NCBI GenBank assembly: GCA_959347315.1 | Contig: OY365814.1 | Span: 26,993,177 to 27,057,176, forward strand | Direction: 5' to 3' | Length of the DNA stretch: 64,000 nt | Source: Bimastos eiseni | Lineage: Eukaryota > Annelida > Clitellata > Crassiclitellata > Lumbricidae | Part shown: in pieces, positions 52,201-64,000 of the stretch | How the letters are laid out: each line of letters begins with the position of its first letter | Numbering within the stretch: the stretch's first letter is position 1 | Notes under the pieces: generated by a model | The model's input: only the letters and a program-made list of their open reading frames with translations | What the model was told of the DNA's origin: nothing | The model's database searches: none | Program-made: the position numbers and the translations under genes

Positions 52201-55200
52201 TTACTTGAAATTTATAAAAAAAAATCCTACTCATGAGAATAAAGCAAACTAATTTAACTCGTATAGAAATCAATTCAAAACTATACGAAAAATGCAGAAA
52301 AATAATATTATGTTTTAGAATTTGAAAGAAACCGCAATAATCTTGGAAATATGTGGTCCTTATACTTTCAATTATTATAAGAGATGAACAACATGTCAAG
52401 ATTGAATCCCTTAAAATCAATGGGAGTAATAATTCTAACTCTTATGATATAACAATTAATTGCCTTAAATAATTATTTTTCAAATATTGCTGAGGCTTTA
52501 TCTGATAAAATTCAATTGACTACTTGTCCTTTTAATAAATATTTAAACACCCCTCTTCCTTGCTCTTTTGGAGTCATCCCTACCACCACCGAGGAACTTG
52601 TTACACTTTACCATTCTTTACGCCCCACTCGCAGCACTTGTACTGACGACAAAAACCTCTGAATCTCCACTGCCTCCTCCTCGTTTATTGCTCCTAATTT
52701 GGCTGAAATTATTAACTGTTCTCTTTCACCGGTGTTGGAAAGCAAAGGGCAAGGCATGTGACACAGCGGCCTCATGCACAGCGCAATGGGACCGCCAGTT
52801 ACCAATCAAGGACCGGAGTGCAGAAAATGGGGTAAAGCGTAAGCTTAGCGCTTCTCCTACATTCCAATTGCTTTCTGTAGGCTACATTTATACGTTACAA
52901 CAATATCCGAAGACAATTAAACAGTGAGACAGAGTCATGCAAATTTTATGACCAATTGCATTACGCCAGATGTTTATCGTGCAGACCGGATGAAGCAAAT
53001 AACATATTTCGACAGCCACGTTCGTTCGGACCAGGGCATCAGTTCTTGTAAGCATCAAGACAGCAGAAAACGAGTACTGCCAAAACCGATGGGAACACTC
53101 AGACAGAGAGGCGCGAAGTAAATTATTTACAACGAATGCTCGGTCCGAGATTGTCCGAGAAGCTGCGAAAAAATGTCTACATAGCCAAAAAGATTTTCCA
53201 GTCACTTTTCAAAGCGATAAGATGATTTATGCACGAGTGCTTTCCTGTACTGCGTTGGAATGGTACGTTAGTAGGTGGACGTGCGACTCCAGAAGATGAG
53301 ACGGAAATGGAAAGGACTTGCCACCCGCACGCGTCAGCTGAGGCTAAAAAAATGAAGTCGCTGTAACACTCCAGACCCCTGGCTGCCCAATGGTTCGTTT
53401 AAGCGATTGCTGTTTACTTTTTCAGTCGGAAAGTTTTTTCTTGAAATTATGCAGACCAGGTCCGTTTTTTGCTGCTACATACAAACATTTTAAGTCCTCT
53501 GCGGCCTATGCGCAGGCCCGCCAAGAGGGTAGACAGAGGGGCAAATATCCAGGTGTCAAAGGATTCTTAGAGGCCCCCAATCAACTTAAACTGCTTCAAC
53601 TTCAGGCCTCTGAATAATACCTTGCTTATCATTTATTCGTTTAGAATAACTCACAGTCTGACTTCCGTCTGCTCTGTCTAAGGCTCCTAATTTTCTGCCC
53701 GGAAGATTTGTTGTTTGCCTATGCGAGGCCAGCATCCAGCATCTAGCTGCTAGTGAATAAGTTGATGCCCTGCTCTAGCCTTTCGAGTTTTAAGAATACG
53801 ATTGCGACTGAATTCAATGCGGTAAGGCTTTGGGAGAATCCATAAGAGGCCTACTCCTATGCAACTCTCATTTTATTATCCATGCCACTCAGCAACGACT
53901 CCTCAATCTCACTCCTCCACACTCGGGGATGAAGACCTTAGAGGCTTAAACGAACACCGCACTGTGGCAGCCTCACACCTCCCGAAAAACCTTATAACAA
54001 TATGTCATATCAGATTAGGTCTACCCTATATTATCAATTAAACCGCCTGCGCCTGATCGACCTAAATATTTAATCTACACGTGGCCGTCCTATATGGAGT
54101 GGGTTGGGCGATGGAAATAGTGCTCAATTCAATTGTTCAACGACATTCTACCATTACCTACTATTATGAGATAACCCATTGAAATAGAATCCCTTTCAAC
54201 ATCTTCTACAAAGCAGTGTCAAGCAGACGACAATCTCTACAAATGCTACAGGCCTAGAAGGTACCCAGACTTATGGCTTCAATGGCCACTGGAGTCGAAC
54301 TGTACTTCTCCATTGGTTCACGATTTTGGACAAAAGTTTCATACAGACTGAGGCATCTCTATAATAGGCCTACAACAGTAGTGCTACGAGATATTATTCG
54401 ATTGCCACCATATGTACCTCAAGCTAGTACTTTAGAAAATAGTCATTAGTTCAAATGCAATATCAACTTAGAAAACAGATTGGACTGAAGTGTGAGATTC
54501 ACGCACTAGTGCTATGACAGCTGGTAAGAACGCACGCATGAATAAGCAAGTCTGGTGGATTTGAGTTTAGGTGAACTCTTTACCAGCGCTGATATTGCGG
54601 TTGTTAAGCTCGACTTTCCGCTTCTTTGTGGCTGTATTGGGAGGGATGACGTTCGGATGATTCACAGCATCCATCGTATCGTAATGGTGTCGAAGAAGTT
54701 TTGTTATTTCCATCAACCCGTCCTGGTCGCTTTCCCATGTATCAAGCCTTTCGTCAAAAACGTACTCAGTACTATGCAATTACCTGTGTAGGCTATGCAA
54801 TGCAGATAAGCACATGTATTGTATAATCTTGTACCTTATCTGTGATACCTCAGAAGCAAATAATTAGTCGTGTCATTCACAGCAAGGAGCCAAGGACTGC
54901 AAAGAAATCATTGCATACAATAACTATAAAATTACTATTTTTTGTAGGCCTATATCTACGCTGTGCTCAGAGGAGGGGGATCACGTTTGGCAGGTGGGGG
55001 ACATCCGATGAGAGGGGTAGGAAATGTGGGGCGACACACTGTAACTTCTCCCCTCTATATAAAAGGGGGGGACTTGTCTCCCTCGATCCACCCGGGATAG
55101 CCACCTCTGGCTGTGCACTTTACGATGAGTTTAAAACAGTGACTGTGAAATAAAGTGATTGTCGTGCTGAAACAGGTGAAAGTTATAGGTCTGAACAGTA

Positions 55201-55516
55201 CATCAATAAGACCTTGCATTTAAGTAAAGTACTGATTCTGCATGCAAGACTAAAATTCAAACCCTGGGCTTTGCAGCTTCACAACCAATCGGGAATTGTG
55301 GCTCATAAAACATACACCAAAAGCACAAAAGGAAAAGTACAAGGTGCAAAAATAAGAAACAGAATCGAACCAGTGTTTTGATATACCGTTCGGGAATAGG
55401 GCGCGTGAGTGGAATGAGGGGCAAAACGATAGAGAAAACTCAACTTACCTTAGCCAAGAGGAAGATTTGATTGCCAGCCGGATCATTGCACACCTGTGTT
55501 TCGAAGAAGCCAAGTC
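45668..55516 (-). CDS. NMNAT1: Nicotinamide-nucleotide adenylyltransferase, 5' partial, with C-terminal extension
   Basis: Exons in transcript order are 55516-55449, 54747-54584, 51769-51651, 50995-50894, 48784-48726, 47409-47227 and 46238-45668 (TGA). Phases agree at all six junctions and give 421 residues. The chain matches animal NMNATs in order: [111 protein letters not shown] and [16 protein letters not shown] joins ATP and NMN (or NaMN) to make NAD. KKRKV in the second exon is a classical nuclear signal at the site where human NMNAT1 has its own, so a nuclear form is likely; the paralogue name is inferred from this. The usual SSTKIR signature reads HSARIR here. After the normal C-terminus come about 220 extra residues. 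The exon(s) with GxFNPxxxxH were not found, so intron 1 or the gap exceeds 8 kb. Confidence 0.92.
47526..47668. repeat. Two-copy tandem repeat, unit about 65 bp
   Basis: CGTCCCAAGACATC...CTTCAAGTC...TGATAGTC...CCAGTCTT is repeated once with moderate divergence, in the NMNAT intron upstream of exon 47409-47227. Confidence 0.8.
48139..48403. mobile_element. hAT MITE, partial second copy
   Basis: It matches 1385-1654 closely, including CCAATGGATTTTTAAGAATA and a right end CTTGTTGCACCTCTG. The left TIR is absent, so it is truncated on that side. It sits in an NMNAT intron. Confidence 0.87.
48726..48784 (-). CDS. NMNAT 59-base exon with signature motif
   Basis: It has acceptor TTTTCCAG and donor ATTAG|GTGAAT, and encodes [19 protein letters not shown]. 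It fills exactly the segment human NMNAT1 has as NIHVVNEWIANDISSTKI, and both phases fit the neighbours. It is too short to stand out as an open frame, and is hidden beside a GAT microsatellite. Confidence 0.92.
48845..48980. repeat. Degenerate GGTAAGGCAACA minisatellite
   Basis: About ten imperfect units of 10-16 bases built on GGTAAGGCAACA or GAGGTAACA. It lies in an NMNAT intron, 60 bp upstream of the 59-base exon. Confidence 0.75.
49233..50082. mobile_element. 850-bp non-autonomous DNA transposon with TIRs
   Basis: The left end GGGGCCGTTCACATATTATA continues CAACGC and is matched by the inverted right end GCGTTATATAATATGTGAAC plus GGCCCC. The flanks are CTA on both sides, which fits either a 3-bp target duplication or insertion into the local (CTA)n array. 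The interior is A/T-rich without a transposase frame. Subterminal CCACCCCTA and TATATAACA words recur at both ends. The superfamily is undetermined; a PIF/Harbinger-like element would suit a 3-bp duplication. Confidence 0.85.
50083..50172. repeat. CTA array with 17-bp higher-order unit
   Basis: ACTACTACTACTAGGT is repeated three to four times within a (CTA)n array; A/T-rich AAT arrays continue to about 50500. The left part of the CTA array (49187-49232) lies on the other side of the transposon. Confidence 0.9.
52190..52745 (+). pseudogene. Degenerate LINE fragment (pre-RT and RT start)
   Basis: The plus strand, read with frame changes, gives [14 protein letters not shown] and [14 protein letters not shown] basic sequence, then [16 protein letters not shown] (from 52468), [19 protein letters not shown] and, after a stop, [15 protein letters not shown]. 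This order and wording match the segment leading into the reverse transcriptase of Jockey/CR1-type non-LTR retrotransposons (NNYF.., EE...LKSSKSSG-like, P.L..IIN.SLSTG..P). Stops and frameshifts make it dead. It is in an NMNAT intron, antisense to the gene. Confidence 0.65.
54966..55112 (-). repeat. Dispersed repeat family R1, copy 3
   Basis: On the minus strand it carries the family word CCTACCCCTCTCATCGG and an inverted form of the lead sequence of 10715-10850 and 15003-15146. It lies in the NMNAT intron between exons 55449 and 54747. Confidence 0.55.
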
Positions 55517-57249
55517 CTATCAAAATAATTTATCACATAATTATCAAACCAGCCAACTGCTTAATAGCCAGCCGTTAAAAGATACATATTATTGGTTTCC
55601 TGGGTTGTCTTTTTTTATACTGACAGCTGTCGCAGTTACACAAACTTCTCTAACCCACAATGAAAGCTGAAGTTTGCTACTTAAATCACTTACTTGAGAA
55701 TGAGACATGTTACTTTTTTAGACGCTGGAAAAAGAAGCAACTCACCAACAAATTCACAAAGCACAAATCTTAAATATTAACAACACTTTTGTCCATCCAA
55801 ATAAGTATAAGAAAAACTCGATCCATTCCATGCTTAGAGACATTTAACACGGAAGAAAAAATCAGGATAAACCCAATCAGAGTAATCAACTGAACTTTGC
55901 AAGACTTAAAAATCTGGTTTCACTCTTAACATACTCTCATAGCAGAATTTGTAAATAGCTGTACAATCAAAGCTACCATACAACAAAACAATACAAGCAG
56001 AATGAACATGCGTAGGAAGAATGCTGCAAGCATTTGGTTCAATAACCGAAAAAGCACATCCACCAAGAACAGTGCCGTTATTTGCACAAGAAAAGAAAGA
56101 CGCGTTGATAGGTCTGAGCTATGACGCCAAGTTATATGTCGTTGTCAACGACATAGTGACCAAAGTGTAATGTTTATAAATATACGATACAATTTGAAAC
56201 AGATCCCTTGAGGAACAGGAAGCCAAGATTTAAGTGCAGAGCTTATAATATTATGCCTCAATTTGGACACATCAGTAATGGTTCTGGCCAGATTTCAGAA
56301 CAGCTGACGAAATTAAGACTGCCTGTAGGCAGTAGGTAGCAACAAGCGCTTTCGTGGTTCCAGTAAACAGCAGCGAGGTCCATTAAATCTGATGTTATCA
56401 GAGACTGCATACTGATCTCGGAAGGACAGCGGCTATAGGCTCATTATGATTGACTTGTTGGTCATTAGTGTAAAAAGCACGTCTAACCGTTTAGGCCTAA
56501 GCATCAGTCATTGCTACTTGTCTGAACACAAACTGTGGGTGTATCAACATGTTGATACAAGACGTAGGCTAACTAGTTAAGCAAAAGGGTTGCTTGGCCC
56601 AAATGGAATTAAGTCATAGGCCTACACCTGTATTTAAACGTACACGTTTCTACATAACGATCCCCTTGCCTCCACCCTGCTGATTTTTCAATGAATTTCT
56701 CGGATTAAATCCTTCACCACACGACCACCGCTGCTCGTTTGAATAGGCAACACGTCATCAAAGTCCCCGTGAACTAAAGCCACAGATTTAGGTCTCTTAA
56801 ATAAAACCACCATCGGGCGATACATATGTATATGTCTGCTCTCCCATCTGAATGAGGCCGGAAGTTCGACGTCATGTTGTTCCAGAAACCTGTCAACGAC
56901 CTGTAACGTGCGTCACGAATAAGCGCCTCATCGAACAATAACCTGAAACGTCTAATGTGCAGAACGCCGAATGCTGTAATTTGCAACATGAGAGCAGGTC
57001 TACATATGGTTTTCTGAATATGATATCCAAATGAAGAAGTAATGGAAAAGATTGGAGAGAAAAGAATCCTGATACACACAATATATTATTATAAGAACGA
57101 GACAAAGAAAATGGATAGGACACACGTTGAGAGGAGACTCGCTATACTATACTAAGAACAGCCATAGAAGAAAGAATGAAGGGAAGAAGGACAAGAGGAA
57201 GACCAAGACAGATTATGCGCTTGACTGAATGATGACAGATGAATAAATG

Positions 57250-57359
57250 AGCAAGTCCTTCGCGCACAATTGCTCTGAAAAGAGGACTTTGATGACTCAG
57301 TGTGCGCTGAGTGAGCGGGTTCGACCCTCGTCCGGGGAGTCATTGTGTAGGGACCTTGA
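57250..57359 (+). mobile_element. Rearranged SINE fragment
   Basis: It contains SINE body sequence AGCAAGTCCTTCGCGCACAA first and then the more 5' segment GTGAGCGGGTTCGACCCTCG to GTAGGGACCTTGA, so the order is swapped relative to intact copies. A TA tract follows. Confidence 0.75.
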
Positions 57360-57534
57360 TATATATATATACATATATATATATATTGTTGTTCTAGCCT
57401 ACACTTACAGGTTAGTTCGTGTGTGTATGTGTGTGTGTGTGCGTGTGGCCTATTAGGTTGTTTCCAGTTTTGTGTACAAAAGGTCTTTGCTCTTTTAGCC
57501 AACATCTCAACTCCGACACTGTTTACACCTCTGA

Positions 57535-57630
57535 CAGTGCCAGTCCCAAGCCCTGGATAAAGAAGGAGGGCGACGCTAACGGTCTTTGTTATCCCACAGT
57601 GTCGTTAAAGTGCAACTACCATCACCTAGC
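57535..57630 (+). repeat. Dispersed repeat family R3, copy 2
   Basis: It pairs with 45165-45260 (GAAGGAGGGCGACGCTAAC, then CCACAGTGTCGTTAAA). It lies just upstream of a SINE copy. Confidence 0.7.
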
Positions 57631-57636
57631 CAACGA

Positions 57637-57845
57637 GTGGCATGGTGGCCGAGCGGTTAGAGCGGTCAGCTCGTAACACTCAGTGTACACGGAGTGAGCG
57701 GGTTCGGCTCTCGTCCGAGGAGTTACTGTGTAGGGACCTTGAGCAAGTCCTTCGTGAACAATTGCTCCGCATCACAACTGCAATTGCGCCGTCGAGGCGT
57801 GTGTGCACTTCTGAACTTAAGTGTAAGAAGGGCGATATCAAATAA
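57637..57845 (+). mobile_element. tRNA-derived SINE copy 5
   Basis: The head GTGGCATGGTGGCCGAGCGG followed by TTAGAGCGG is the most tRNA-like of the set, resembling the D-arm of Leu/Ser tRNAs. The B-box region is GGTTCGGCTCTC. The tail is gggcgatatcaaataa. Confidence 0.9.
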
Positions 57846-60800
57846 CAGCTGTATTGGATTGTTTCACGTTGAAACGACGATGCGCCTCGAAACAGACATC
57901 TTACTGACAAACGACTTAGTCTCTTCTGACTTAATTATTTAACAAAATATGAACTTGACAGGTTTGTTCATGCATATTGGATATCATTACACCAGCAGTA
58001 AATCTTCCTAGCATGTAATTCATTTTCTGGTGCTATCGACCTTGTTATAATAGATGCAGTGGCCATCGTGTCAAAAAAGCCCTAACCAGTTGTAATTGTT
58101 GCTGCCCCGTGGTTCGAATTGCATATTCTATAGGCAAGAACCAATATGCACAGGACTGGAAACTCTCTATATGCAACGTCGTGTCATTGCTTTTGTGGCG
58201 ATAATCGGAGGAAAAAATTTTAACATCTTTTTGACATAAGCTAATTCATTAACCAAACGTGTCCATATCTGTGCAATCAGAAGATTCCAAACACAGATAA
58301 AATAATGGCTGCAAAAATAGAGATACACTACACCGCATGGAGTATACAAGTTTTATTATAAGAGATTGTCATTCCTGTTTAGATGACCACACAAAATATT
58401 CACTCAGACTACGGTCAGAGTACACTCAGCTCTTATAAGGAATGCACACGAGAGACGCTATAGAAGCACAACGCTTTAGGCCTATCTGTTTTGTGCAACA
58501 AGCAAGGACCGAAAAATTGATTCTTCTACTTAAAACACAACGAGAATACAACGTATAAGCACACTATTATGCATAGAGCTCACATGAAACTGATTCCGCC
58601 ATTACGTTTACAGACTTGGTCTACTCGTGTCTCTGACATAATTATATCGACTCAACCGTGCATGTCTTTTACACGAGACTGACTAAGGCAATGGATCTCC
58701 GGTCGTAAAGTTGAGCAAATTGTAAGAATGATTGGAATATGGGAGAGTGGCGACCGGTAGACCGATATCCTCCGAATATAATGAATGCGCCAACGCCGCA
58801 ACCATTCTGCTGACTAAGAAGAAAGTAATATCCGACAACGACGAAAGGCTTCCGCATTCGTGTGCGAATCCTCATCGGACCCGTCGCCTTGTTGGACTTC
58901 GTAAAGCACAAGCAACAGGCAGCCAAAGCCCATTAGCCACACGAACACACGAGGCGAATGTCCTAGAAGCCATACGTCACAAGGAATAATGGCAGTCATT
59001 TTGTTCTCGATTTGCTTATGCGCCAGTTTGACATTTGTTAAGAACAGAACAGCCACATGCAAATAGCAGTCAGTTATTAACAGAAAACAGTTCCTGATAG
59101 ACAAAAATCATCTCAATGAGAAACGACCGAGGCCTACAAAACTGCAACTTCTTCTTCTGTTATAATCTTGCCTTGACAGTTCCTTTGTGATCCTACCTTA
59201 TCTTTCCTTTTTCGTTTGCTTCTGATCATGACTGTAGAATCTATTTTTTCCCTTTTTATATTTTGAGTCAGCTTTCTTCATACTGCCTTTCTGTGAGTTA
59301 CTCTTGCTAGATTTCTCTTCTTGGTGTTTTCCCGTGTTCATGCTTGTTCCAGATGTCTCGCTGTATGCTTTCTAAGTAGCTAACTATTATCCTGTCCACG
59401 CTTTGTTCCAGGTGGCCATGGCTTTCTGTACCTCCCTGTTAACCCTGGGTCGCTTCTTGTTTTTTTTATGTCCGATACTGTTGCTTCAACACCTTCCTCC
59501 AGGACCATATTGAAGCTCTTTCCAACGATCGTGTACGTTCAGATTGGTAGCCTATACATGCCTCATAACTAGTATACTAATGTACATGCCGCTAGAGCTA
59601 CTGCCCTCCTCAGCTTCTATTTCTATTGGTGATTCGCAGTTACCTCGAATATAATAATTCGGTGATCGCTCGTCCCGAACTCTTTCTGCGGTACAATTTC
59701 CCGCATTATCGTTCTGATTCGGTCACTGGTTTTTTCGGGACGCACCATTTTCCTGATTTAGTCACAAACGACTCCCTGGCGTCCGATTTATATCAACAAC
59801 CGATCGATAAATCTGCACAACGTTCATTAACCAAAATCAATTTTTGAACATAAATGTTTTGCTTATCTGCAGCACGCGATTCTACTATCCCAAACCGGAA
59901 TTAATAATTATAGCTTAGATTAAAAATGGCGACACGGATGACGGTCAGCTTAAAATGTAAAGCCTCTGTTCATATGATGTCACTGAGGGAAGTAATTTTG
60001 ACGAAGTGCTGGGTGTATAAGACTAAAAACATCTCCATTTCATTAATATTTTATAACACTCAAAAAAGTGTTCACTGTTGTGGGATAAATAACTAAATGC
60101 CCTAACACGGTAGATCAATGATCTTTCCAACATGGCGTCCAGGGTTGAAATTTTATATTGAAAATGAATTTGCTTTCTGAACACGGCCTTAGTCAGTAGG
60201 TAACAAAGTAGTCACTCGACAAACACCATTTAGACCAGTAATCCATGGGGTTCAAAGTTTTGTAAAACTGAACAGGACTGCATTCTGTCTCAAGGTTTGT
60301 GTCCGATACCTCCATTATTTTAAGACTGCATCCAAACATTCTCTAAATAATAGCTATAATTCGGAAGTAGTGGCTACAGTTTCAAGTAATTCTTCGTAAA
60401 CGAATTTGGCACGCACATCGATCCGGCTTGGCAACAAACATTAAATGAGACCTCAGAGAAGTCCTAGTGCATATAGCCTTTAATGTGTTTCTTTTAAAAT
60501 ATAAAAAAAATCAATGATAAAATCCATGGCCATGTAGGGCCTACTATGAGATGCTTAGAATTTCCCTACAAAAGTTATGTTGTAATTATTGTGGCACCGG
60601 TTTTCACAATTCAACACTCATAACGTGCCACTCTTTCAAATAGGTCTAATGATAGTAAATAAAACAGCCTTGTACATAAGCAGGCCTACAGTTCTCAGTC
60701 TGCCTGAATTATTCAAGCCATGGCAGCTACTGCCTTTCCCGTTTCTTTATGCAGACTAACACCATCTTGGACATATTGCACTGTGCTATACTAGCCTTAT

Positions 60801-63767
60801 GCAAGGTGAGAACGGTTAAAAATAATTTATGCCAACAACAGCAGCTGTTGTTGCCATATTTAACGACAACCATCCATCTTTGGCTTTTGGAGAATTCTGC
60901 CCAATGCACTAGGTCAACGAAGCACCATACTTCGGCATTTAGGTAAAACTCCAATGTCAGGTTTTTGATCATTCTGACCATCATAAATATCGGTTACGTA
61001 ACAGATCGTAAATAGAGAGTGACAGGGTGACAAAATTTGTCTTAGCCCCCACCTCCTTCTGTGGCTTTGTCCCAATCCTCACCTCATCTCATCTCTATCA
61101 GGTATGTCCCAATAGCCACCATATCCCATTAGGTCTGCCAAATTATCAGGATAAATTGCTCATTAGGCGAAAGAGCTAAACCGTTCTTCTTAAAATTTAT
61201 TATATACAGAAAAACGTACCATAAGTTTAAAATAATTTGAAGCTTAAAACTTTAGAAGACTTAAGGATTCGAATTTACATAGCGCGATGACTTAATGTTT
61301 TGCTTAACGAATAGTTCATGTCAACAGTGGACGTTACAATTGATAAGTATACGGCCGCGGCAATACCGCAGGATTTTGCTCCTATCCCAATGGTATCGCC
61401 GCCTCCTCTGCACAATTACCGCCGATTTTTACCGCGATATTACTGCTTTCCTCAATACTGCGTCACTCTCTAATCATAAACCACTTTCACAAATCAGTAT
61501 CATATCATTTAATAACGTCTGGGTTCAACGAAGATGGGCGGGGTGGCTTTTACTGTTCGTATTATTGTACACACTGTCATACAGGGTGGTTGGTTACTTG
61601 TATGAATTTAAAGCTATCGATAAAGCGGCAGCGAAAAGATAAATTAGAATTGAACAGAACTCGGACTTTATAGTATAGGGTCCGAGTTACCAAATCGGTT
61701 GTATACGGCCTATACAACCGATTTTCTCCTTCTGTAACTAACTGCGGTGTGTCAGTGTGTGATTGTTTGTCTATTAAACGAAGATATAAATATATATATA
61801 TATATTCATATACACCATGGGCGTACAGATAGGCGGGTCCTGAGGAAAATGCCTCCAATTTCAGGTAGGGAGGCATTTTTTGCGTCTTAAGGGGAATTAT
61901 CTTACCTTTCTGGCACTTAGGACAGGGGGTTTGCCTCCATCACTCAGAGGGGGGGGGGGGAATTGACGCCTCTGGTATACACGGTGCTTGACTACTGGTA
62001 GTTTACAAGTACAACCCGTCAAATTAATATGCATGCACTGACAGTAACCACAAATCATGGTAACAGAAGTAACAAAACCAAAGACGCCAAATTGGCCAAT
62101 AAATTATGACACCCTGGCCAGCAGCAATGAATTAGCGCCTTTTCAGCCTCAGACGACTGTGCTTCCTAATATGCAGCACACATGGAAGAGGGATCAGCTT
62201 TTCCTTAGATGGACGCTGCTCGGCTAAGATGATCCGAATACTTTAATCTCTCTGAGGATGATCTCCGCTCGAAGGTCACAAACCGCCTTGCATATAATCT
62301 GCGGCTTCTGCAGCTTATACTACGGCGGTCCATTTGTCAATATGCCAACAAATTGCATACAAGATATATACACTTACATATATACACAATATATTATAAT
62401 TACATACATACACTGGTCATTCTAGTATTAACATGTATACACACACAGTCACCCCTTCCCACACACACATTTGTGTGTGTATATAAATATGCAATTACAA
62501 TTCTGCAGTTATATATAATTTACATATAACTACAACATACAGTATATATATACTGTATGGTGTGCAGTTGCCAGTCTGCAGTTATACATAAATTATAATT
62601 ATATATACCATATAGTGTGCTGGTATATAATTATATATAAATATATATATATATACTGACATATTAACTGCATAATACAGTTTTATATATGAGACTATAT
62701 GAATAGAGGATTGCAGAGGGTGCCAGAAGGCGTCTGCGGCACTTTGGTAGACTGTACAGTGTACCCGCCATGCATCAGAATCAAGCATTCCCTCAGCGCA
62801 ACACATACATTGGAATGTTTGGCATTTAGTACCAAGAGTACCTTGCACAGACGCACTGCACAGATATCATTGGCATATATATTTCTGAGCACATCCGATG
62901 ATGTGACACAATCCGATATCTTCAACCTTTGACATTTCTTTCGGATGCTGTCGCCGTTTTCCACATCTATAGAGCTATATTAGTTACATGTATATATCGA
63001 TTTCGGACTGTCAAGCTCACCGACATATCGTATTTGTGTTTCCACATTTGCATCACAGCTTCTGCGCTATACGGCAAAACAATCATGCCATTCCTATATT
63101 GAAACTGGTCGAAAGAAATGTGTCTAATGCAATACCAGATCACGACGCATTATCACCAATCTGCAAATCATATAGCATCAGGATAAAGCGGTTCACACAA
63201 TAGATTTACATATTCGTAACAGCGACACATCAGCTTCTGCGGAGCTGCATGCATGGTAAATCACTTCATCAGACATTTGCTCAGAAAATAGTCGCTATTT
63301 TGTTCTGCAGGTCCATCAGCACTGCTTCAAACATTTCCTAAAATACTCAGCACACTATTTTCTCAAACTGTAGGTCAACACTTGAACTGGCCAGTGAGAT
63401 TTCGGGCAAGGCACTATAGAAAGAAATTGTGAGCAGTTAGGCCAACCTGGAGTTAAACCCTCAAGAGAATTCACATATGCCCTACTACACACTGCACACT
63501 TCAGACAAGTCAAATAAAGGCACACTCGTAGGCCTAAGTGTCAACTGCACGCTTTAAATTAAAAAAATACTATTTTAAAATGTGCGTTTTTTTTGTTAAC
63601 TGGTATTAGAATGTCATTACCCTTGTTTGTTTGGTGCCACTAGTTGAGGATCTTAAGAGACAAATGTAATTGCATTGGCTAAAATTAGAATTGTGTTAGT
63701 CGATTTCCTGTCTTGAGTCGGCAGACGAAGGTCGATCGATGATTCAGCAATTCATCTTTCTGAAAGA

Positions 63768-63801
63768 GATCTTCCTCTCTCTCTCTCTCTCTCTCTCTCT
63801 A
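63768..63801. repeat. CT microsatellite
   Basis: A near-pure (CT)n tract of about 16 units. Confidence 0.95.
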
Positions 63802-64000
63802 TGGTCACCTCGGTAGCAAAGATAAAGCTGCGAGACGAGGATCAACGTATCAGACCCCGTGATCCTACTGTTGAATCTGCCTCGTGCCATGCCTAGCCTG
63901 TACATCAGCAGGCGCCCTTGTCACATTTTATCATCACGTTTGTTGGATAGAGCAATGCCCGTCGAGAGGAGGGGCAGGGGAAAATGCCTAGGGGCCAGGC

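Larger units (their letters stand above)
55517..64000. other. Upstream intron or 5' flank of NMNAT, no supported gene
   Basis: The first visible NMNAT exon needs an upstream exon ending in phase 0. I looked on the minus strand for GxFNPxxxxH and SPVxDxY sequences and found none, so either intron 1 is longer than 8.4 kb or I missed a short exon. The stretch holds SINE sequence (57250-57359 and 57637-57845), TA and CT microsatellites, A/T-rich near-palindromic DNA around 62380-62690, and a G-run-bearing repeat near 61830-61975. One membrane-anchor-like open frame at 58814-58999 is discussed as a finding. Confidence 0.55.

Noticed and set aside
52568..52927. 119-codon plus-strand open frame
   Set aside because: It starts inside the LINE relic, in a different frame from the reverse transcriptase similarity.
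56700..56722. GFNP-like codons as a candidate NMNAT first exon on the minus strand
   Set aside because: The following residues do not give the required TxxH and the frame soon loses similarity, so it is a chance match.
61295..61642. 115-codon plus-strand open frame with a hydrophobic C-terminal segment
   Set aside because: No domain, no splice or promoter context, and composition like the flanking DNA.

Overview
The window is animal nuclear DNA, most likely from a marine invertebrate deuterostome; an echinoderm is my best guess and is not proven. The reasons are intron-rich genes with short exons, abundant tRNA-derived SINEs, several MITE families, a degenerate LINE, many microsatellites, and the frequent word taggcctac, which I associate with echinoderm genomes. 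There are no operons and no bacterial-type genes. Three conserved protein-coding genes explain essentially all convincing coding sequence, and almost every other open reading frame is chance or repeat-derived.

Layout. Positions 1-7287 are 3' flank and intergenic sequence with repeats and one full hAT-type MITE. Positions 7288-25269 (minus strand) hold an orthologue of CCDC186 (C10orf118; worm CCCP-1), a Golgi coiled-coil protein. I reassembled it from 17 coding exons with fully consistent phases into 1044 residues. Positions 25270-27941 form a head-to-head intergenic region with a 70-bp near-perfect palindrome and a CCAAT-box pair. Positions 27942-39988 (plus strand) hold HSPA9 (mortalin, mitochondrial Hsp70), with 15 exons found and probably one small exon still missing. 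Positions 39989-45667 separate the tail-to-tail HSPA9 and NMNAT genes and include a recent 306-bp tandem duplication. Positions 45668-55516 (minus strand) hold the 3' seven coding exons of a nicotinamide-nucleotide adenylyltransferase with a nuclear localisation signal and an unusual C-terminal extension of about 190 residues rich in Ser and Arg. Its first exons, which carry the nucleotide-binding GxFNPxxxxH motif, were not found before the window end. Positions 55517-64000 hold no gene I can support.

The three genes are unrelated housekeeping functions: dense-core vesicle and Golgi trafficking, mitochondrial protein import and folding, and NAD synthesis. CCDC186 and HSPA9 probably share a divergent promoter region. 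The rest of the window is repeat biology: five recognisable SINE copies plus a rearranged fragment, two hAT-like MITEs and a partial copy, an 850-bp TIR element, a 210-bp snapback element with a TTAGGG-like core, short TTAACCC/GGGTTAA elements, and many minisatellites. I did not find a clearly new biological system. The best candidates for something undescribed are the NMNAT C-terminal extension with its altered signature motif, and the palindrome in the shared promoter region.
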